From Staphylococcus americanisciuri (lineage in GTDB: Bacteria > Bacillota > Bacilli > Staphylococcales > Staphylococcaceae), in NCBI RefSeq assembly GCF_024814435.1, contig NZ_JANUXY010000001.1, positions 1-64,000 of the forward strand: DNA of 64,000 nucleotides, read 5' to 3'. The stretch's first letter is position 1. The number at the start of each line of letters is the position of its first letter. This document shows positions 48,819-59,760 of this stretch, one piece after another. The notes under the pieces are model-generated. The model saw only the letters and a list, made by a program, of their open reading frames with translations, was not told where the DNA came from and searched no databases. A program made the translations under genes and the position numbers.

Positions 48819-48917
48819 TTACATCGCCCCCATAAAAACATATTTCTAGTTTACCACAGCTGAGATGATATACTAAAGTGAGATAAGCATATATTAGAAA
48901 TGTAAGGAGTGAGTGCT

Positions 48918-49988
48918 ATGTTAGAAACGACAATGGCGCATATTAAGCAGTTAACTGAAATGCATGGCGCCCCTAACTTTGAACACCGCGTACGTGATTA
49001 TATGAAACGAACAATGACACCTTATGTCGATGGATTTGTTGATGATCGTATGGGTGGCTTCTATGGTGTGAAGAAAAGTGCAAAGCCAAATGCGCAACGT
49101 GTGATGGTTGCTGCGCATATGGACGAAATTGGCTTTATGATTACGGAGATAACCCCACACGGCTTTATTAAGTTCACGGCATTAGGTGGTGTTGCTAATG
49201 ATATATGGCAAGGTCAACGTTTAAAAATTTTGACACAACAAGATGAAGAGATTGTAGGTGTCGTTGCCAATATACCAAAACATTTCAGAACAGGACAAGA
49301 AAGTGCCCCTAAAATTGAAGATTTATTACTCGACATCGGAGCGAGCTCTGTCGATGAGGTCAAAGCACGTGGTATATCCATTGGCGACCCGATTGTTCCC
49401 CATACGGAGCTACTTCAGTTATCCGAACATCGCTTTGCTGCAAAAGCGTGGGACAATCGATATGGCTGTGTGATTGCTATAGAATTATTGGAGCAACTGA
49501 AAGATGTTGAATTGGACTTCGATCTATATGTCGGCGCCAATGTTCAAGAAGAAGTCGGTTTACGAGGTGCGCGAGTAGCTGCAAATTTAATTGAACCAGA
49601 CATTGCATTTATAGTAGATTGTTCACCGGCTAATGATATGAAAGGGCGACACGGTCTCTCTGGTGTCCTAGGTGATGGCGCTTTATTGCGTATTAAAGAT
49701 GGCACAATGCTATTGAAGCCATCATTCAAGCAGTTTTTAATAGATGTGGCTGAAGCACATGACATTAAGTATCAATATTATATTTCCCCTGGAGGGACTG
49801 ATGGTGGTGCAATCCATCAATCAGGTATCGGTGTGCCAACTGCTGTCATTGGTGTTTGTGCGCGTTATATTCATAGCAGTGATGCGGTATTTGATATACG
49901 CGACTATGCAGCAGCACGTATGTGGCTTCAACAATCAATTCAAGCATTAGATGCACAAGTGATGACGAAACTACAATATGAAATATAG
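48918..49988 (+). CDS. M42-family aminopeptidase (YtoP-like)
   Basis: 356 residues. Metal ligands AAHMDEIGFM, AKAWDNRYGC, ANVQEEVGLRGARVA with catalytic Glu, and IVDCSPAND; late PGGTDGGAIHQSG. Glutamyl aminopeptidase/endoglucanase family (M42). ATG at 48918 with AAGGAG 9 bases upstream. First of a run of small genes conserved together as ytoP-ytpP-ytpQ-ytpR. Confidence 0.88.
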   Translation: MLETTMAHIKQLTEMHGAPNFEHRVRDYMKRTMTPYVDGFVDDRMGGFYGVKKSAKPNAQRVMVAAHMDEIGFMITEITPHGFIKFTALGGVANDIWQGQRLKILTQQDEEIVGVVANIPKHFRTGQESAPKIEDLLLDIGASSVDEVKARGISIGDPIVPHTELLQLSEHRFAAKAWDNRYGCVIAIELLEQLKDVELDFDLYVGANVQEEVGLRGARVAANLIEPDIAFIVDCSPANDMKGRHGLSGVLGDGALLRIKDGTMLLKPSFKQFLIDVAEAHDIKYQYYISPGGTDGGAIHQSGIGVPTAVIGVCARYIHSSDAVFDIRDYAAARMWLQQSIQALDAQVMTKLQYEI

Positions 49989-50007
49989 TTAAAGGAGCAT
50001 TGTTAAA

Positions 50008-50316
50008 ATGAAACAACTTGAAAATATAGAACAGTATCAAATATACCAAGCAAAACAAACGGTCTTTCTATTCACAGCAGATTGGTGTCCAGATTGTCGT
50101 GTTATTGAGCCAGGCTTACCTGAAATAGAAGCTAAATATGACCAATTTGAATTCGTAGCGGTAGATCGTGATAAGTTCATCGATTTAGCGATTGAAGAAG
50201 GCGTTATGGGGATTCCAAGTTTTCTCGTCTACAAAAATGGAAAGCGTGTCGGTGATTACATTGGCAAAGAGCGCAAAACAATTGAACAAATCGATGCATT
50301 TTTAGGTCAATTTTAA
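50008..50316 (+). CDS. ytpP: Thioredoxin-like protein YtpP
   Basis: 102 residues, thioredoxin fold with active site ADWCPDCRVIEPG (C-P-D-C, unusual against C-G-P-C) and the cis-Pro in MGIPSFLVY. Conserved next to ytpQ/ytpR. It may act in bacillithiol or disulfide chemistry. Confidence 0.85.
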   Translation: MKQLENIEQYQIYQAKQTVFLFTADWCPDCRVIEPGLPEIEAKYDQFEFVAVDRDKFIDLAIEEGVMGIPSFLVYKNGKRVGDYIGKERKTIEQIDAFLGQF

Positions 50317-50467
50317 GCAAATAACTGACAGATTTCTCTGAGATGTTTCACAAGATGTAAAGCCACAATTACAAAGCAAGATTTCAACCCTTAGGACATA
50401 TCTTTTTCTAGTCCTAAGGGTATATTTATTGTAAACTAATATAAGGCATGAAATTAGGAGTGAAAAA

Positions 50468-51328
50468 ATGAATGTCTTTAAAATGAGAGATTTATTAAAG
50501 TCGCGTTTGAACAGTGGAACTGTGTCGTTTCAATTCAATCGTGATAAAGAATCACTAAGAATATATCGGACGGATAATCAAAAAGGTGTCACAGTAAAAC
50601 TTTCACCGATTGTTGCGAAATTCAACAAAGGGCAAGAACAAATTGTAGATGAAATTGTCTATTACGTGGAAGAAACAATTTCACAGATGCAGGACGAAGC
50701 TGCCAAGACACTTGAAGATATTAAGATTTTGCCTGTTATACGTGCGACGAGTTTTCAAGAAAAAACGCCTGAGGGACATCAATTTTTGACGGATTGTCAC
50801 ACAGCCGAGACACGCATTTATTATGCGTTAGATCTTGGTAAGTCATATCGTTTGATCGATGATAATGTGTTGAAAAATTTGAATCTGACTGCGCAACAAG
50901 TGAGAGAGATGGCGACTTTCAATGTTAGAAAGCTAGATATCACTTATAAAACAGACGAAGTTAAAGGTAATATCTTTTATTTTATTAATACGAATGACGG
51001 TTATGATGCAAGTCGTATTTTAAATAAGCGGTTATTACAAGAATTTGAAGCGAAATGTCAAGGTGAGATGCTAGTAGCTGTACCACATCAAGATGTCCTT
51101 ATTATTGCAGATATTCGCAATCACACAGGTTATGATGTTATGGCACATATGACGATGTCCTTTTTTACAAATGGATTGGTGCCGATCACTTCACTATCAT
51201 TAAGTTATCATGATGGACATTTCGAGCCAATTTTTATTTTGGGTAAGAATAACAAGCAAAAATCAGCGCAGGAGCCGAATGTTGTTCAGCATTTACGCGC
51301 GATAAAAGATACAGAAACGAAAGAATAA
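50468..51328 (+). CDS. ytpQ: DUF1444 protein (YtpQ)
   Basis: 286 residues, cytoplasmic, with [20 protein letters not shown] and late [16 protein letters not shown] typical of DUF1444. Function unknown. Followed by the YtpR-like gene at 12 bases. Confidence 0.82.
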   Translation: MNVFKMRDLLKSRLNSGTVSFQFNRDKESLRIYRTDNQKGVTVKLSPIVAKFNKGQEQIVDEIVYYVEETISQMQDEAAKTLEDIKILPVIRATSFQEKTPEGHQFLTDCHTAETRIYYALDLGKSYRLIDDNVLKNLNLTAQQVREMATFNVRKLDITYKTDEVKGNIFYFINTNDGYDASRILNKRLLQEFEAKCQGEMLVAVPHQDVLIIADIRNHTGYDVMAHMTMSFFTNGLVPITSLSLSYHDGHFEPIFILGKNNKQKSAQEPNVVQHLRAIKDTETKE

Positions 51329-51340
51329 GGAGAGAAGGAC

Positions 51341-51940
51341 ATGAATTTATTTTACAATCCAACAGGTGTTGGAGATGTAGCATTTGTACAATTAGAAGTA
51401 GTTGAAGGACCATTTGAATATGACAAAAAAGGTGATGTTGTTGTCATTAAAAAAGACAACCAAGTCGTAGGTTATAATATTTTCCAAGCTGCAAAGTCAC
51501 TGGATATAGAGGGAACAGGTCATATCAAATTAACGGATGTGTTGTTATCGGATATTCAAAACGCACTGAAAACTGCAGGCATCGATGATAAATTAGATGT
51601 TGATTTATCTCCAAAGTTTGTCGTGGGTTATGTAAAACAAAAAGATAAGCATCCAAATGCTGATAAATTAAGTGTTTGTCAAATAGATGTCGGAGAAGAA
51701 GTCTTGCAGATTGTTTGCGGTGCGCCGAACATTGAACAAGGTCAAAAAGTTGTCGTAGCCAAGGTAGGAGCGGTAATGCCAAGTGGAATGTTGATCAAAG
51801 ATGCGGAGTTACGCGGTGTTGCGTCTAGTGGAATGGTATGTTCCATGAAAGAACTCGACTTACCGAACGCGCCTCAAGAAAAAGGAATTATGGTCTTAGA
51901 AGATACGTACCAAGTAGGGCAACCATTTTTTGAAGAATAA
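51341..51940 (+). CDS. ytpR: YtpR-family tRNA-binding protein
   Basis: 199 residues. The C-terminal half is an EMAP/Trbp111-type OB fold: [60 protein letters not shown]. It resembles the N-terminal part of the PheRS beta chain without the catalytic parts. Good ribosome site (AAGGAGAG). Confidence 0.88.
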   Translation: MNLFYNPTGVGDVAFVQLEVVEGPFEYDKKGDVVVIKKDNQVVGYNIFQAAKSLDIEGTGHIKLTDVLLSDIQNALKTAGIDDKLDVDLSPKFVVGYVKQKDKHPNADKLSVCQIDVGEEVLQIVCGAPNIEQGQKVVVAKVGAVMPSGMLIKDAELRGVASSGMVCSMKELDLPNAPQEKGIMVLEDTYQVGQPFFEE

Positions 51941-51957
51941 AGAGAGGGTGTGAACAT

Positions 51958-54900
51958 ATGAGTTGGTTTGATAAATTATTTGGCGATGAAGAAAAGTCTT
52001 CGTCGACGCGTCGCAATGCCCAAAAACGTTCACATCAACAAGCCAGTCGTGAAGCTACCAAGGCACTTCTCCCGCAATCAAATGATGTCTATCAACGACC
52101 AAGAGGTAAGTTTCGTTTTCCTATTGATATGCATGATACGCATTCGCAGCATGACGAATTGAAACAATCACCACGGTCAACTGTTGATATGCCGGATGAT
52201 AAACAGCGTCATGTAGAGAAGCGCCTATCGTATACATTAGATCGAAAACAAAGAAGGCATCGTAAAGGTGTAGGCGTTAAAACACGTGACAAAGAAACAT
52301 CATCGAACCTGCAAATATCACGTAGCGATGCGTTGTCTAGCCATTATCGACGTCCAGCGACACAATATCGTGCGAACGGTGAGCGTGAACAAGTAAGCAA
52401 GCAAGAAGTTCGCCCAACGTATCACCGACCGGATTTTAAAGCATCTGAAGTCCCATCAGCAATATTTGGTACAAAGGCACGTCGTGAAATCAAGAACAGT
52501 GGTTTAAAACAGCCACTTTATACACAGACAAGTCAAAGCGATACTTTGGAGAATCATTCAAAAAGCACAAGTCATCGTCCTGATGTACTACGACAAGCGT
52601 CACAAAGTACTAAAAAACGTAGTATGAAGTCAACGCCAAATTATTCCAAACGAGACAATACGATTAACATTGAAAATATTTATGCTTCACAAATTGTAGA
52701 AGAGATTAGACGTGAACGTGAAAAGAAAGTGTTGCAAAAGAAACGCTTCAAAGCTTCTTTAGAACAAAAGAAAGCAGCACAGCAACAAGAAGAAGGTACT
52801 ACGATTCAACGTGCAATTGATGAAATGCATGCACAACAAGCGAAACAGTTGCTCGGGTCAGCCTATGAGACTGACGATTCGGCGTATAATGATACATCTG
52901 AAGTGATTGATGCCAAAGATCAAGTTGAGACGATGTCAATTGATGCATTGCAAGATACGCATCAAGATGATTATCAATATGAAGAGGTTGATTTGTCGCA
53001 ATATGAAGTGAGTGAAACATCGATTGATGATGAGACATCGAAGTCGAATATAACGGTTGATAGTGATAAGTCTGATGTTGAACAAGAGAATAATGTATCG
53101 CTTGAACAGCAGCAGACAAGTGATGACGCACAGCATGTCACACCTTCAACTGTTAACGAAGCATTTGAGGTTCAAGAAGTAGAAGATAAGACGTCTTCAG
53201 AAGTTAAAGAGGCAGCAATTGATGACGAAGAGAGGGCTGAAATAGCATCTGAAGAACAGCTTAAACGTCCAATTGTCGCACCAGTATTGAAGCCGACTAT
53301 ATCGCAACACCAAGATGTTACGCCTTCTGCACCTAAAACATCTGAAACACATGAGCATGATGATATTGAATCGACAGAAACTATCGGTGTTGAAGCTGAT
53401 GAAGTAGATGTAACAGTGGCAGAAACAGCGGAGTCTGAATCTGAAACATCGACGCATAAGGATGATGTGAAGACAAAACAAGAGGAAGCGTCGTCAACAG
53501 CAACGATTGCAAAACCGATTCGTCGTCATGCAAAGCCGTTTAATGTTGTGATGACGCCATCGGACAAAAAACGCCATATGGAACATCAACAACAGCAACG
53601 TCAAAGCAATCAAAATGCTACAGCGGTTGAGACAGCAAAACCTGTTGAACAGGTGACGCAGCACAGTTCTGAACGTGTGGCAAGCCCAGAACTGGTGGAT
53701 AGTACAAAAGGACAACGTAATGAGCAAGCGCATACAACGGCAACACCGACGAAGATTCGACGTGGCCCAAGCATCCATTTGCCAAGTATTGATTTGTTGG
53801 ATACGCCAGAGGAATACGAACGTGATGAGTCTTGGATTGCCGAAAAAAAACAAGAGTTGAATGATGCATTTTATTATTTTAATGTGCCTGCTGAAGTTGT
53901 CAATGTGATTGAAGGACCGAGTGTAACACGTTTTGAACTGTCAGTTGAAAAGGGTGTTAAGGTATCTCGAATTACAGCCTTGCAGGATGATATTAAAATG
54001 GCGCTTGCTGCTAAAGATATTCGTATTGAAGCGCCTATTCCTGGAACGAGCTTAGTAGGAATTGAAGTACCTAATCAAAATCCAACAAAGGTGAATTTGC
54101 GGGCGATAATTGAAGCGGAAAGTTTCAAAAATGCTTCATCTAAGCTAACAGTTGCAATGGGAAATCGAATCAATAACGAGCCTTTATTAATGGATATTGC
54201 TAAAACGCCACATGCTTTGATAGCGGGTGCGACAGGTTCCGGAAAATCTGTGTCAATCAATAGTATTTTAATATCGCTATTATATCGCAATCATCCTGAA
54301 GAACTAAAACTGTTGTTAATCGATCCAAAAATGGTAGAGTTAGCGCCATATAACGACCTACCTCACCTAGTAGCACCAGTTATTACCGATGTGAAAGCCG
54401 CAACTCAAAGTCTGAAGTGGGCTGTGGATGAGATGGAACGACGCTATAAGTTGTTCGCACAGGCACATGTACGTAATATTACAGCCTTTAACAAGAAGGT
54501 AAGTTATGATCAGCGTATGCCTAAAATTGTGATTGTCATTGATGAGTTGGCTGACTTGATGATGATGGCACCACAAGAGGTGGAGCAATCTATTGCGCGT
54601 CTTGCTCAAAAAGCACGTGCTTGTGGCATTCATATGCTGATTGCAACACAGCGTCCATCTGTCAATGTCATTACCGGTTTAATCAAAGCAAATATTCCTA
54701 CTCGCATCGCATTTATGGTATCATCAAGTGTGGATTCAAGAACAATACTTGATAGTGGTGGTGCAGAACGTTTACTTGGATACGGTGATATGTTGTATCT
54801 CGGTGGTGGTATGAATAAGCCAATACGTGTACAAGGAACCTTTGTATCAGATGAAGAAATAGACCGTGTTGTAGAGTTTATTAAAGCGCAACGCGCACCA

Positions 54901-55158
54901 GAATATTTATTTCAAGAACAAGAATTATTAAAGAAAACAGAAACACCTGCTAAAGATGAACTATTTTATGAAGTGTGCGAATTTATGGTGCGTGAACAAA
55001 GCATTTCTACATCATTAATTCAACGTCATTTCCAAATAGGTTATAATCGTGCGGCAAGAATGATTGATCAATTAGAACAGTTAGGTTACATTTCTGGCAC
55101 GAATGGATCCAAACCACGAGATGTTTATTTAACAGAATCAGAGTTAAGCGAACTATAA
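51958..55158 (+). CDS. FtsK/SpoIIIE-type DNA translocase without membrane domain (YtpT-like)
   Basis: 1066 residues. The first ~600 are polar, Gln/Glu/Ser/Thr-rich and look disordered, with no membrane helix. The motor follows: alpha domain from ~625 (ESWIAEKKQELNDAFYYFNV), Walker A GATGSGKSVSINS near 757, Walker B IVIVIDELADLMMM near 857. A C-terminal winged helix (gamma, about 1000-1060: STSLIQRHFQIGYNRAARMI) reads KOPS-type sites. It would move DNA at the septum. 17 bases after ytpR and 24 before murC. Confidence 0.88.
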   Translation: MSWFDKLFGDEEKSSSTRRNAQKRSHQQASREATKALLPQSNDVYQRPRGKFRFPIDMHDTHSQHDELKQSPRSTVDMPDDKQRHVEKRLSYTLDRKQRRHRKGVGVKTRDKETSSNLQISRSDALSSHYRRPATQYRANGEREQVSKQEVRPTYHRPDFKASEVPSAIFGTKARREIKNSGLKQPLYTQTSQSDTLENHSKSTSHRPDVLRQASQSTKKRSMKSTPNYSKRDNTINIENIYASQIVEEIRREREKKVLQKKRFKASLEQKKAAQQQEEGTTIQRAIDEMHAQQAKQLLGSAYETDDSAYNDTSEVIDAKDQVETMSIDALQDTHQDDYQYEEVDLSQYEVSETSIDDETSKSNITVDSDKSDVEQENNVSLEQQQTSDDAQHVTPSTVNEAFEVQEVEDKTSSEVKEAAIDDEERAEIASEEQLKRPIVAPVLKPTISQHQDVTPSAPKTSETHEHDDIESTETIGVEADEVDVTVAETAESESETSTHKDDVKTKQEEASSTATIAKPIRRHAKPFNVVMTPSDKKRHMEHQQQQRQSNQNATAVETAKPVEQVTQHSSERVASPELVDSTKGQRNEQAHTTATPTKIRRGPSIHLPSIDLLDTPEEYERDESWIAEKKQELNDAFYYFNVPAEVVNVIEGPSVTRFELSVEKGVKVSRITALQDDIKMALAAKDIRIEAPIPGTSLVGIEVPNQNPTKVNLRAIIEAESFKNASSKLTVAMGNRINNEPLLMDIAKTPHALIAGATGSGKSVSINSILISLLYRNHPEELKLLLIDPKMVELAPYNDLPHLVAPVITDVKAATQSLKWAVDEMERRYKLFAQAHVRNITAFNKKVSYDQRMPKIVIVIDELADLMMMAPQEVEQSIARLAQKARACGIHMLIATQRPSVNVITGLIKANIPTRIAFMVSSSVDSRTILDSGGAERLLGYGDMLYLGGGMNKPIRVQGTFVSDEEIDRVVEFIKAQRAPEYLFQEQELLKKTETPAKDELFYEVCEFMVREQSISTSLIQRHFQIGYNRAARMIDQLEQLGYISGTNGSKPRDVYLTESELSEL

Positions 55159-55182
55159 AAAACAGAAAGGAGCGATTGTGTC

Positions 55183-56496
55183 GTGACGAAATATCATTTT
55201 GTCGGTATCAAAGGATCAGGTATGAGTTCATTAGCTCAAATCTTATTTGACTTAGGTCATGAAGTACAAGGATCTGATATCGAAGGATACGTATTTACGG
55301 AAATCGCATTGAAAAACAAAGGGATTACGATTTTACCCTTCACAGCTGATAATATTGAAGAGGGGTTAACCGTTATACAGGGAAATGCTTTCGCTGATAC
55401 ACATGAAGAAATCGCTCGAGCACACGAACTCGGACTTAAAGTAGTACGTTATCATGATTTTTTAAGTGAGGTAGCAAACCAATATACGTCTGTTGCTGTA
55501 ACAGGTGCACATGGTAAAACATCAACAACAGGACTGTTATCTCATGTTATGAATGGAGATAAAAAAACATCATTTTTAATCGGTGATGGAACTGGTATGG
55601 GCTTGCCGCAAAGTGAATATTTTGCCTTTGAAGCTTGTGAATATCGTCGTCATTTCTTAAGTTATGCACCAGATTATGCCATTATTACGAATATAGATTT
55701 TGATCATCCAGATTATTTCAGCGATGTGGACGATGTTATCAGTGCTTTTCAAGGTATGGCAAACAATGTCAAAAAAGCATTGGTTGCATGGGGAGACGAT
55801 CCATATATCAAATCAATTAAAGTAGACATTCCGGTATATTATTATGGCTTTGACGAATCAATGGATGTTTATGCTAAGAACATTAAAATTACGGATCGGG
55901 GAACTGAATTTGACGTCTATGTAAGAGGCGAATTCTACGATCACTTTATGTCGCCTTTATTTGGCGATCATACTGTATTGAACACTTTAGCAGTGCTAAC
56001 GATTGTTTATTTAGAAGGTTTGGATGTCGAAAATATTAAAGATGCTTTGGAGACATTTGGCGGTGTGAAACGTCGCTTTAACGAGACATTTTTCCACAAT
56101 CAAGTGCTTGTTGATGATTATGCACACCATCCAAGGGAGATTAGTGCTACAATTGAGACAGCAAGAAAAAAATATTCGAACAAAGAAGTGGTAGCAATTT
56201 TTCAACCACATACTTTTTCGAGAACAAAAGCATTTTTACAAGAATTTGCAGAAGTACTTAACCTTGCAGATCAAACCTATTTATGTGATATTTTTGGTTC
56301 GATTCGTGAAAATACGGGTGAGCTTTCAATTAATGATTTATTGGCACGCGTTCACAATGGCCAACTGATATCTGAGTCTGAAGTATCACAGCTGAAGAAA
56401 CATGAGAATGCCGTACTTTTATTCATGGGTGCTGGTGATATTCAAAAAGTATTGAAGGCGTACATGGAAGAAGTAGGAATTGAACCTGTATTCTAA
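55183..56496 (+). CDS. murC: UDP-N-acetylmuramate-L-alanine ligase
   Basis: 437 residues. Mur ligase marks: [13 protein letters not shown], the P-loop [30 protein letters not shown], and [16 protein letters not shown]. It adds the first amino acid of the peptide stem. GTG start, with AAAGGAG upstream. Confidence 0.96.
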   Translation: MTKYHFVGIKGSGMSSLAQILFDLGHEVQGSDIEGYVFTEIALKNKGITILPFTADNIEEGLTVIQGNAFADTHEEIARAHELGLKVVRYHDFLSEVANQYTSVAVTGAHGKTSTTGLLSHVMNGDKKTSFLIGDGTGMGLPQSEYFAFEACEYRRHFLSYAPDYAIITNIDFDHPDYFSDVDDVISAFQGMANNVKKALVAWGDDPYIKSIKVDIPVYYYGFDESMDVYAKNIKITDRGTEFDVYVRGEFYDHFMSPLFGDHTVLNTLAVLTIVYLEGLDVENIKDALETFGGVKRRFNETFFHNQVLVDDYAHHPREISATIETARKKYSNKEVVAIFQPHTFSRTKAFLQEFAEVLNLADQTYLCDIFGSIRENTGELSINDLLARVHNGQLISESEVSQLKKHENAVLLFMGAGDIQKVLKAYMEEVGIEPVF

Positions 56497-56571
56497 TGTT
56501 TGACCTTGACAAGGAAGGGTATTTATATAAAATATATAGCATAATTAAATGTCATTAGGAGGCGTTTTCGA

Positions 56572-57009
56572 ATGGAATGGATTTTACCAATTGCAGGAAT
56601 TATTGCTGCAATAGCGTTTTTAATTTTATGTATCGGGATTGTCGCAGTATTGGTATCTGTTAAAAAGAATTTAGATCATGTTGCAAAAACACTTGATGGT
56701 GTAGAAGGACAGATCCAGGGTATTACACGTGAAACAACAGATTTATTACACAAAGCGAACCGTTTAACTGAAGATATCCAAGACAAAACAAATCGTTTAA
56801 ATTCAGTGGTTGATGCTGTTAAAGGTATCGGGGACTCAGTTCAAACTTTAAACGGTTCAGTTGATCGTGTGACACATTCAATTACGCACAACATTTCACA
56901 AAATGAAGATAAAATTTCTCAAGTGGTTCAATGGTCAAATGTGGCAATGGAAATTGCTGACAAATGGCAAAACAGACAAAATCGCCGCAATCAAGTAGCA
57001 AAGAAATAA
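56572..57009 (+). CDS. DUF948 protein (YtxG-like)
   Basis: 145 residues: an N-terminal membrane helix (about 4-29), then a long helical coiled coil (KKNLDHVAKTLDGVEGQIQG...). DUF948 family; extracytoplasmic-stress-type association in relatives, function unknown. AGGAGG precedes the ATG. Confidence 0.8.
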   Translation: MEWILPIAGIIAAIAFLILCIGIVAVLVSVKKNLDHVAKTLDGVEGQIQGITRETTDLLHKANRLTEDIQDKTNRLNSVVDAVKGIGDSVQTLNGSVDRVTHSITHNISQNEDKISQVVQWSNVAMEIADKWQNRQNRRNQVAKK

Positions 57010-57047
57010 TTTAAGCATTTTGTCACAGTCAAATGAAAAATAACTGT

Positions 57048-57089
57048 AAAATAGGGCTGACATAATATTTGTCATGACCCTATTTTTTT
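57048..57089 (+). terminator. Rho-independent terminator
   Basis: AAATAGGG-C-TGACA pairs with TGTCA-TGA-CCCTATTT, followed by a T-tract. Confidence 0.8.
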
Positions 57090-57167
57090 AGAATCCTAAA
57101 GATGGTATGCTATAAGAAAGTAGTAATGAGTAGAAATGTAATAAGTTCATTTGAGGAGGACGGGTTA

Positions 57168-58115
57168 ATGGAAAAAAATGAGCAAACACAACAAATACAC
57201 GTTAATGACCAAAACAACTTAGACTTTGCACTTAGTTTTATTGCTGGAACATTGATTGGTAGTGCTATAGGTTATGCAGTAAAACCTTTTGTGACGCAAG
57301 CAATTCATTATACAAAAAAACATGAACTTACAGATGTGACAAAGCAAACACAACAAATACGTCAAGAAGCAGTGCGTAAAGCTGAAGCAATTAAAGCTAA
57401 AGCACAACAAATCAAAGCAGAAGCTTTACATCAAAACGCTAACAAAAAAGAGGCGTCTTCTGTTGCTGAGCGTGAAGCACAGTTGCGCGCAATAAGAAAT
57501 GAAGTAGATAGCGATAAATTAGAAGCACCAACAAAACCAACATATCATTTCAGTGATACAAAAGATCAGCCAGTTGACTTATCGTCGCTGAAAGCACGCA
57601 AACAAGTGTTGAATAACTCAGTGGAAGAAGCACCAGTAGAAAATTCAGCTAAAGAAGAAGTACCAGTTTCATCACTAGCAGCGATAAGACAAGCGCTAGA
57701 AGTGGACAAGCAACGAGAAGAAGTGTCTGAAGAAATCTTGGTAGAAAAGCAAAAACCAGTAGAATCAAAAATTCAAGAAGCAACAGTTGAGCAACGTATC
57801 CCACAAACACATCAGGAAGCTTGGTTTGACAATGGTGTGATTACTCATGACAAACCAAGTCAAACAAAACCGATGTCAGGACGTAAAAAAGCAACTAAAA
57901 CACCTAAGAAAAAAACACAGCAAAGTGCCAAAAAAAGAGGCACGTCTAAAAAAACAACACAACTTGCTGCTAAAGCACCATCTCAAAAAACGACAGCCCC
58001 AAAAGCGCAAGTGAAACAAGGGCAATCTAAGAAACGACAACCAAAGAATCACCAACAAACTGCAAAGAAAACAACAAATAAAGTAGACAAGCATACTTTC
58101 AATAGCAATAAATAA
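57168..58115 (+). CDS. YtxH-like membrane protein with histone-H1-like Lys/Ala tail
   Basis: 315 residues from the ATG at 57168 (GAGGAGGACGG upstream). One membrane helix with glycines (about 20-42: FALSFIAGTLIGSAIGYAVK), a helical charged middle, then about 75 residues rich in Lys, Thr, Gln, Ala and Pro (KKATKTPKKKTQQSAKKRGT and onward). The tail could bind nucleic acid or anionic wall polymers. Adjacent to the DUF948 gene, as in Bacillus ytxG/ytxH. Function unknown. Confidence 0.65.
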   Translation: MEKNEQTQQIHVNDQNNLDFALSFIAGTLIGSAIGYAVKPFVTQAIHYTKKHELTDVTKQTQQIRQEAVRKAEAIKAKAQQIKAEALHQNANKKEASSVAEREAQLRAIRNEVDSDKLEAPTKPTYHFSDTKDQPVDLSSLKARKQVLNNSVEEAPVENSAKEEVPVSSLAAIRQALEVDKQREEVSEEILVEKQKPVESKIQEATVEQRIPQTHQEAWFDNGVITHDKPSQTKPMSGRKKATKTPKKKTQQSAKKRGTSKKTTQLAAKAPSQKTTAPKAQVKQGQSKKRQPKNHQQTAKKTTNKVDKHTFNSNK

Positions 58116-58135
58116 ACATTGTTCTAACGTAAGTC

Positions 58136-58173
58136 ATTGACGTATAATCAGACAGTGTGGTTTTACGTCAATG
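58136..58173 (+). terminator. Probable terminator hairpin
   Basis: CATTGACGTA pairs with TACGTCAATG; the T-tract after it is poor. Confidence 0.5.
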
Positions 58174-58319
58174 GCTGTTTCATATATAATTTTCAAAAAA
58201 TTTAATAAATAATCGCTTTGAAAGGTTGCAAAACTTATTTATACCTGTTAGTATACTAAATATCCAATAAAGATTTTTAACGCTTTAAAGTACATAAGAA
58301 TTTCGTTGAGGTGACAATT

Positions 58320-59411
58320 ATGGCAAATAAGTTAGAACAATATAGAACAGAAATAGAAGAAATCAACGACCAAATACTTGAATTATTGTCTAGAAGAGGT
58401 CATTTGGCGCAAAAGATTGGGGAAGAAAAACGTAAGAAAAGCACAATGATTTATGATCCCCAACGTGAGAAAGAGATGCTGAATACGTTGATTGATAAAA
58501 ACCAAGGACCGTTTAATGATAATGTCATCAAACAACTATTTAAAGAAATTTTTAAAGCATCAACAGATCTACAAAAATCAGATAATGAGAAGCATTTATA
58601 TGTGTCACGTAAGTTAAAACCTGAAGACACGATTGTTCGTTTTGACAATGGAGGCATTATCGGAGAAGGACACAAGTCTTTCGTATTTGGACCATGTTCT
58701 GTTGAATCTTATGAACAAGTTGAAGCGGTTGCTAAAGACTTGCATGCAAAAGGCGAGAAGTTCATTCGTGGGGGGGCTTTTAAGCCAAGAACATCACCTT
58801 ATGATTTCCAAGGTTTAGGTGAAGAAGGTTTGAAAATCTTAAAGCAAGTTAAAGATCAATATGACTTAAATGTCGTTAGCGAGATTGTTCATCCAAATCA
58901 CTTTGAATTAGCGGATCCATACTTAGATGTTTTCCAAATTGGTGCCCGCAACATGCAAAACTTTGAATTGTTGAAAGAAGCAGGTTGCACAAATAAACCT
59001 ATTTTATTGAAGCGTGGATTGTCTGCAACGATTGAAGAATTTGTATATGCTGCGGAATATATTGCTTCTCAAGGTAATCAAAATATTATTTTATGTGAGC
59101 GTGGTATTCGAACATATGAGAAAGCAACACGCAATACACTTGATATTTCTGCTGTACCAATTTTGAAACAAGGAACACACTTACCAGTGATGGTGGATGT
59201 GACGCACAGTACGGGACGTAAAGATATTATGTTACCAGCGGCAAAAGCTGCATTAGCAATTGGCGCAGATGGCGTTATGGCTGAAGTGCACCCTGAACCA
59301 GCTGTAGCATTAAGTGATAGTGGACAACAGATGGATCTCAATGAATTCGATGCATTCTATAATGATATTAAACCATTAGCAGAATTGTATAATCAGAAAA
59401 AACTTAAATAA
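58320..59411 (+). CDS. aroA: Bifunctional chorismate mutase / DAHP synthase
   Basis: 363 residues. The N-terminal 90 are an AroQ-type chorismate mutase ([20 protein letters not shown]). The rest is a type I-beta DAHP synthase: [62 protein letters not shown]. It starts aromatic amino acid synthesis; the mutase domain usually serves feedback control. ATG at 58320 with GAGGTG upstream. The symbol follows Gram-positive use. Confidence 0.94.
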   Translation: MANKLEQYRTEIEEINDQILELLSRRGHLAQKIGEEKRKKSTMIYDPQREKEMLNTLIDKNQGPFNDNVIKQLFKEIFKASTDLQKSDNEKHLYVSRKLKPEDTIVRFDNGGIIGEGHKSFVFGPCSVESYEQVEAVAKDLHAKGEKFIRGGAFKPRTSPYDFQGLGEEGLKILKQVKDQYDLNVVSEIVHPNHFELADPYLDVFQIGARNMQNFELLKEAGCTNKPILLKRGLSATIEEFVYAAEYIASQGNQNIILCERGIRTYEKATRNTLDISAVPILKQGTHLPVMVDVTHSTGRKDIMLPAAKAALAIGADGVMAEVHPEPAVALSDSGQQMDLNEFDAFYNDIKPLAELYNQKKLK

Positions 59412-59525
59412 TAAGAGAGCTAAGCAGTAAAGAAAAATGCGAATCGTTACAATGGGCTTATTTAGTTTGATTGATAAGAGAAAGCCCATGATACGATAAA
59501 CTTGCTACTCAACATCTTCAATTTG

Positions 59526-59568
59526 GCACAATGAAGTCTTAAAAGCACAGATTTCATTGTGCTACTTT
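59526..59568 (+). terminator. Terminator-like hairpin after aroA
   Basis: GCACAATGAA pairs with TTCATTGTGC, followed by TACTTTTG. A second hairpin, GGGCTT/AAGCCC, lies at about 59454-59489. The rest of 59412-59760 holds no gene. Confidence 0.65.
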
Positions 59569-59760
59569 TGTGTGCGCCTTTTTCAACTGTTTTGCAATAA
59601 TTTATAAACTTTCTTGTATTTCAATGAATAAAATTGACAAAAAAATGACAAGAAAGCGTTTTATATTTTATCCGTTCGAGAAGTGTGTTAAACTTTGAAA
59701 ATGGTATGAAAACAGATTAAAATAATATAGGTAACGCTTTCAAGGAGGTAAAAATTTACG

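Noticed and set aside
52799-53869. Several minus-strand ORFs of 80-119 codons
   Set aside because: Shadows of the low-complexity part of the FtsK-like gene; no ribosome sites and His/Gln/Cys-rich nonsense composition.
59655-59668. cre-like GAAAGCGTTTTATA and GTAACGCTTTCA before ccpA
   Set aside because: Each has about three mismatches to the cre consensus, too weak to call autoregulation.
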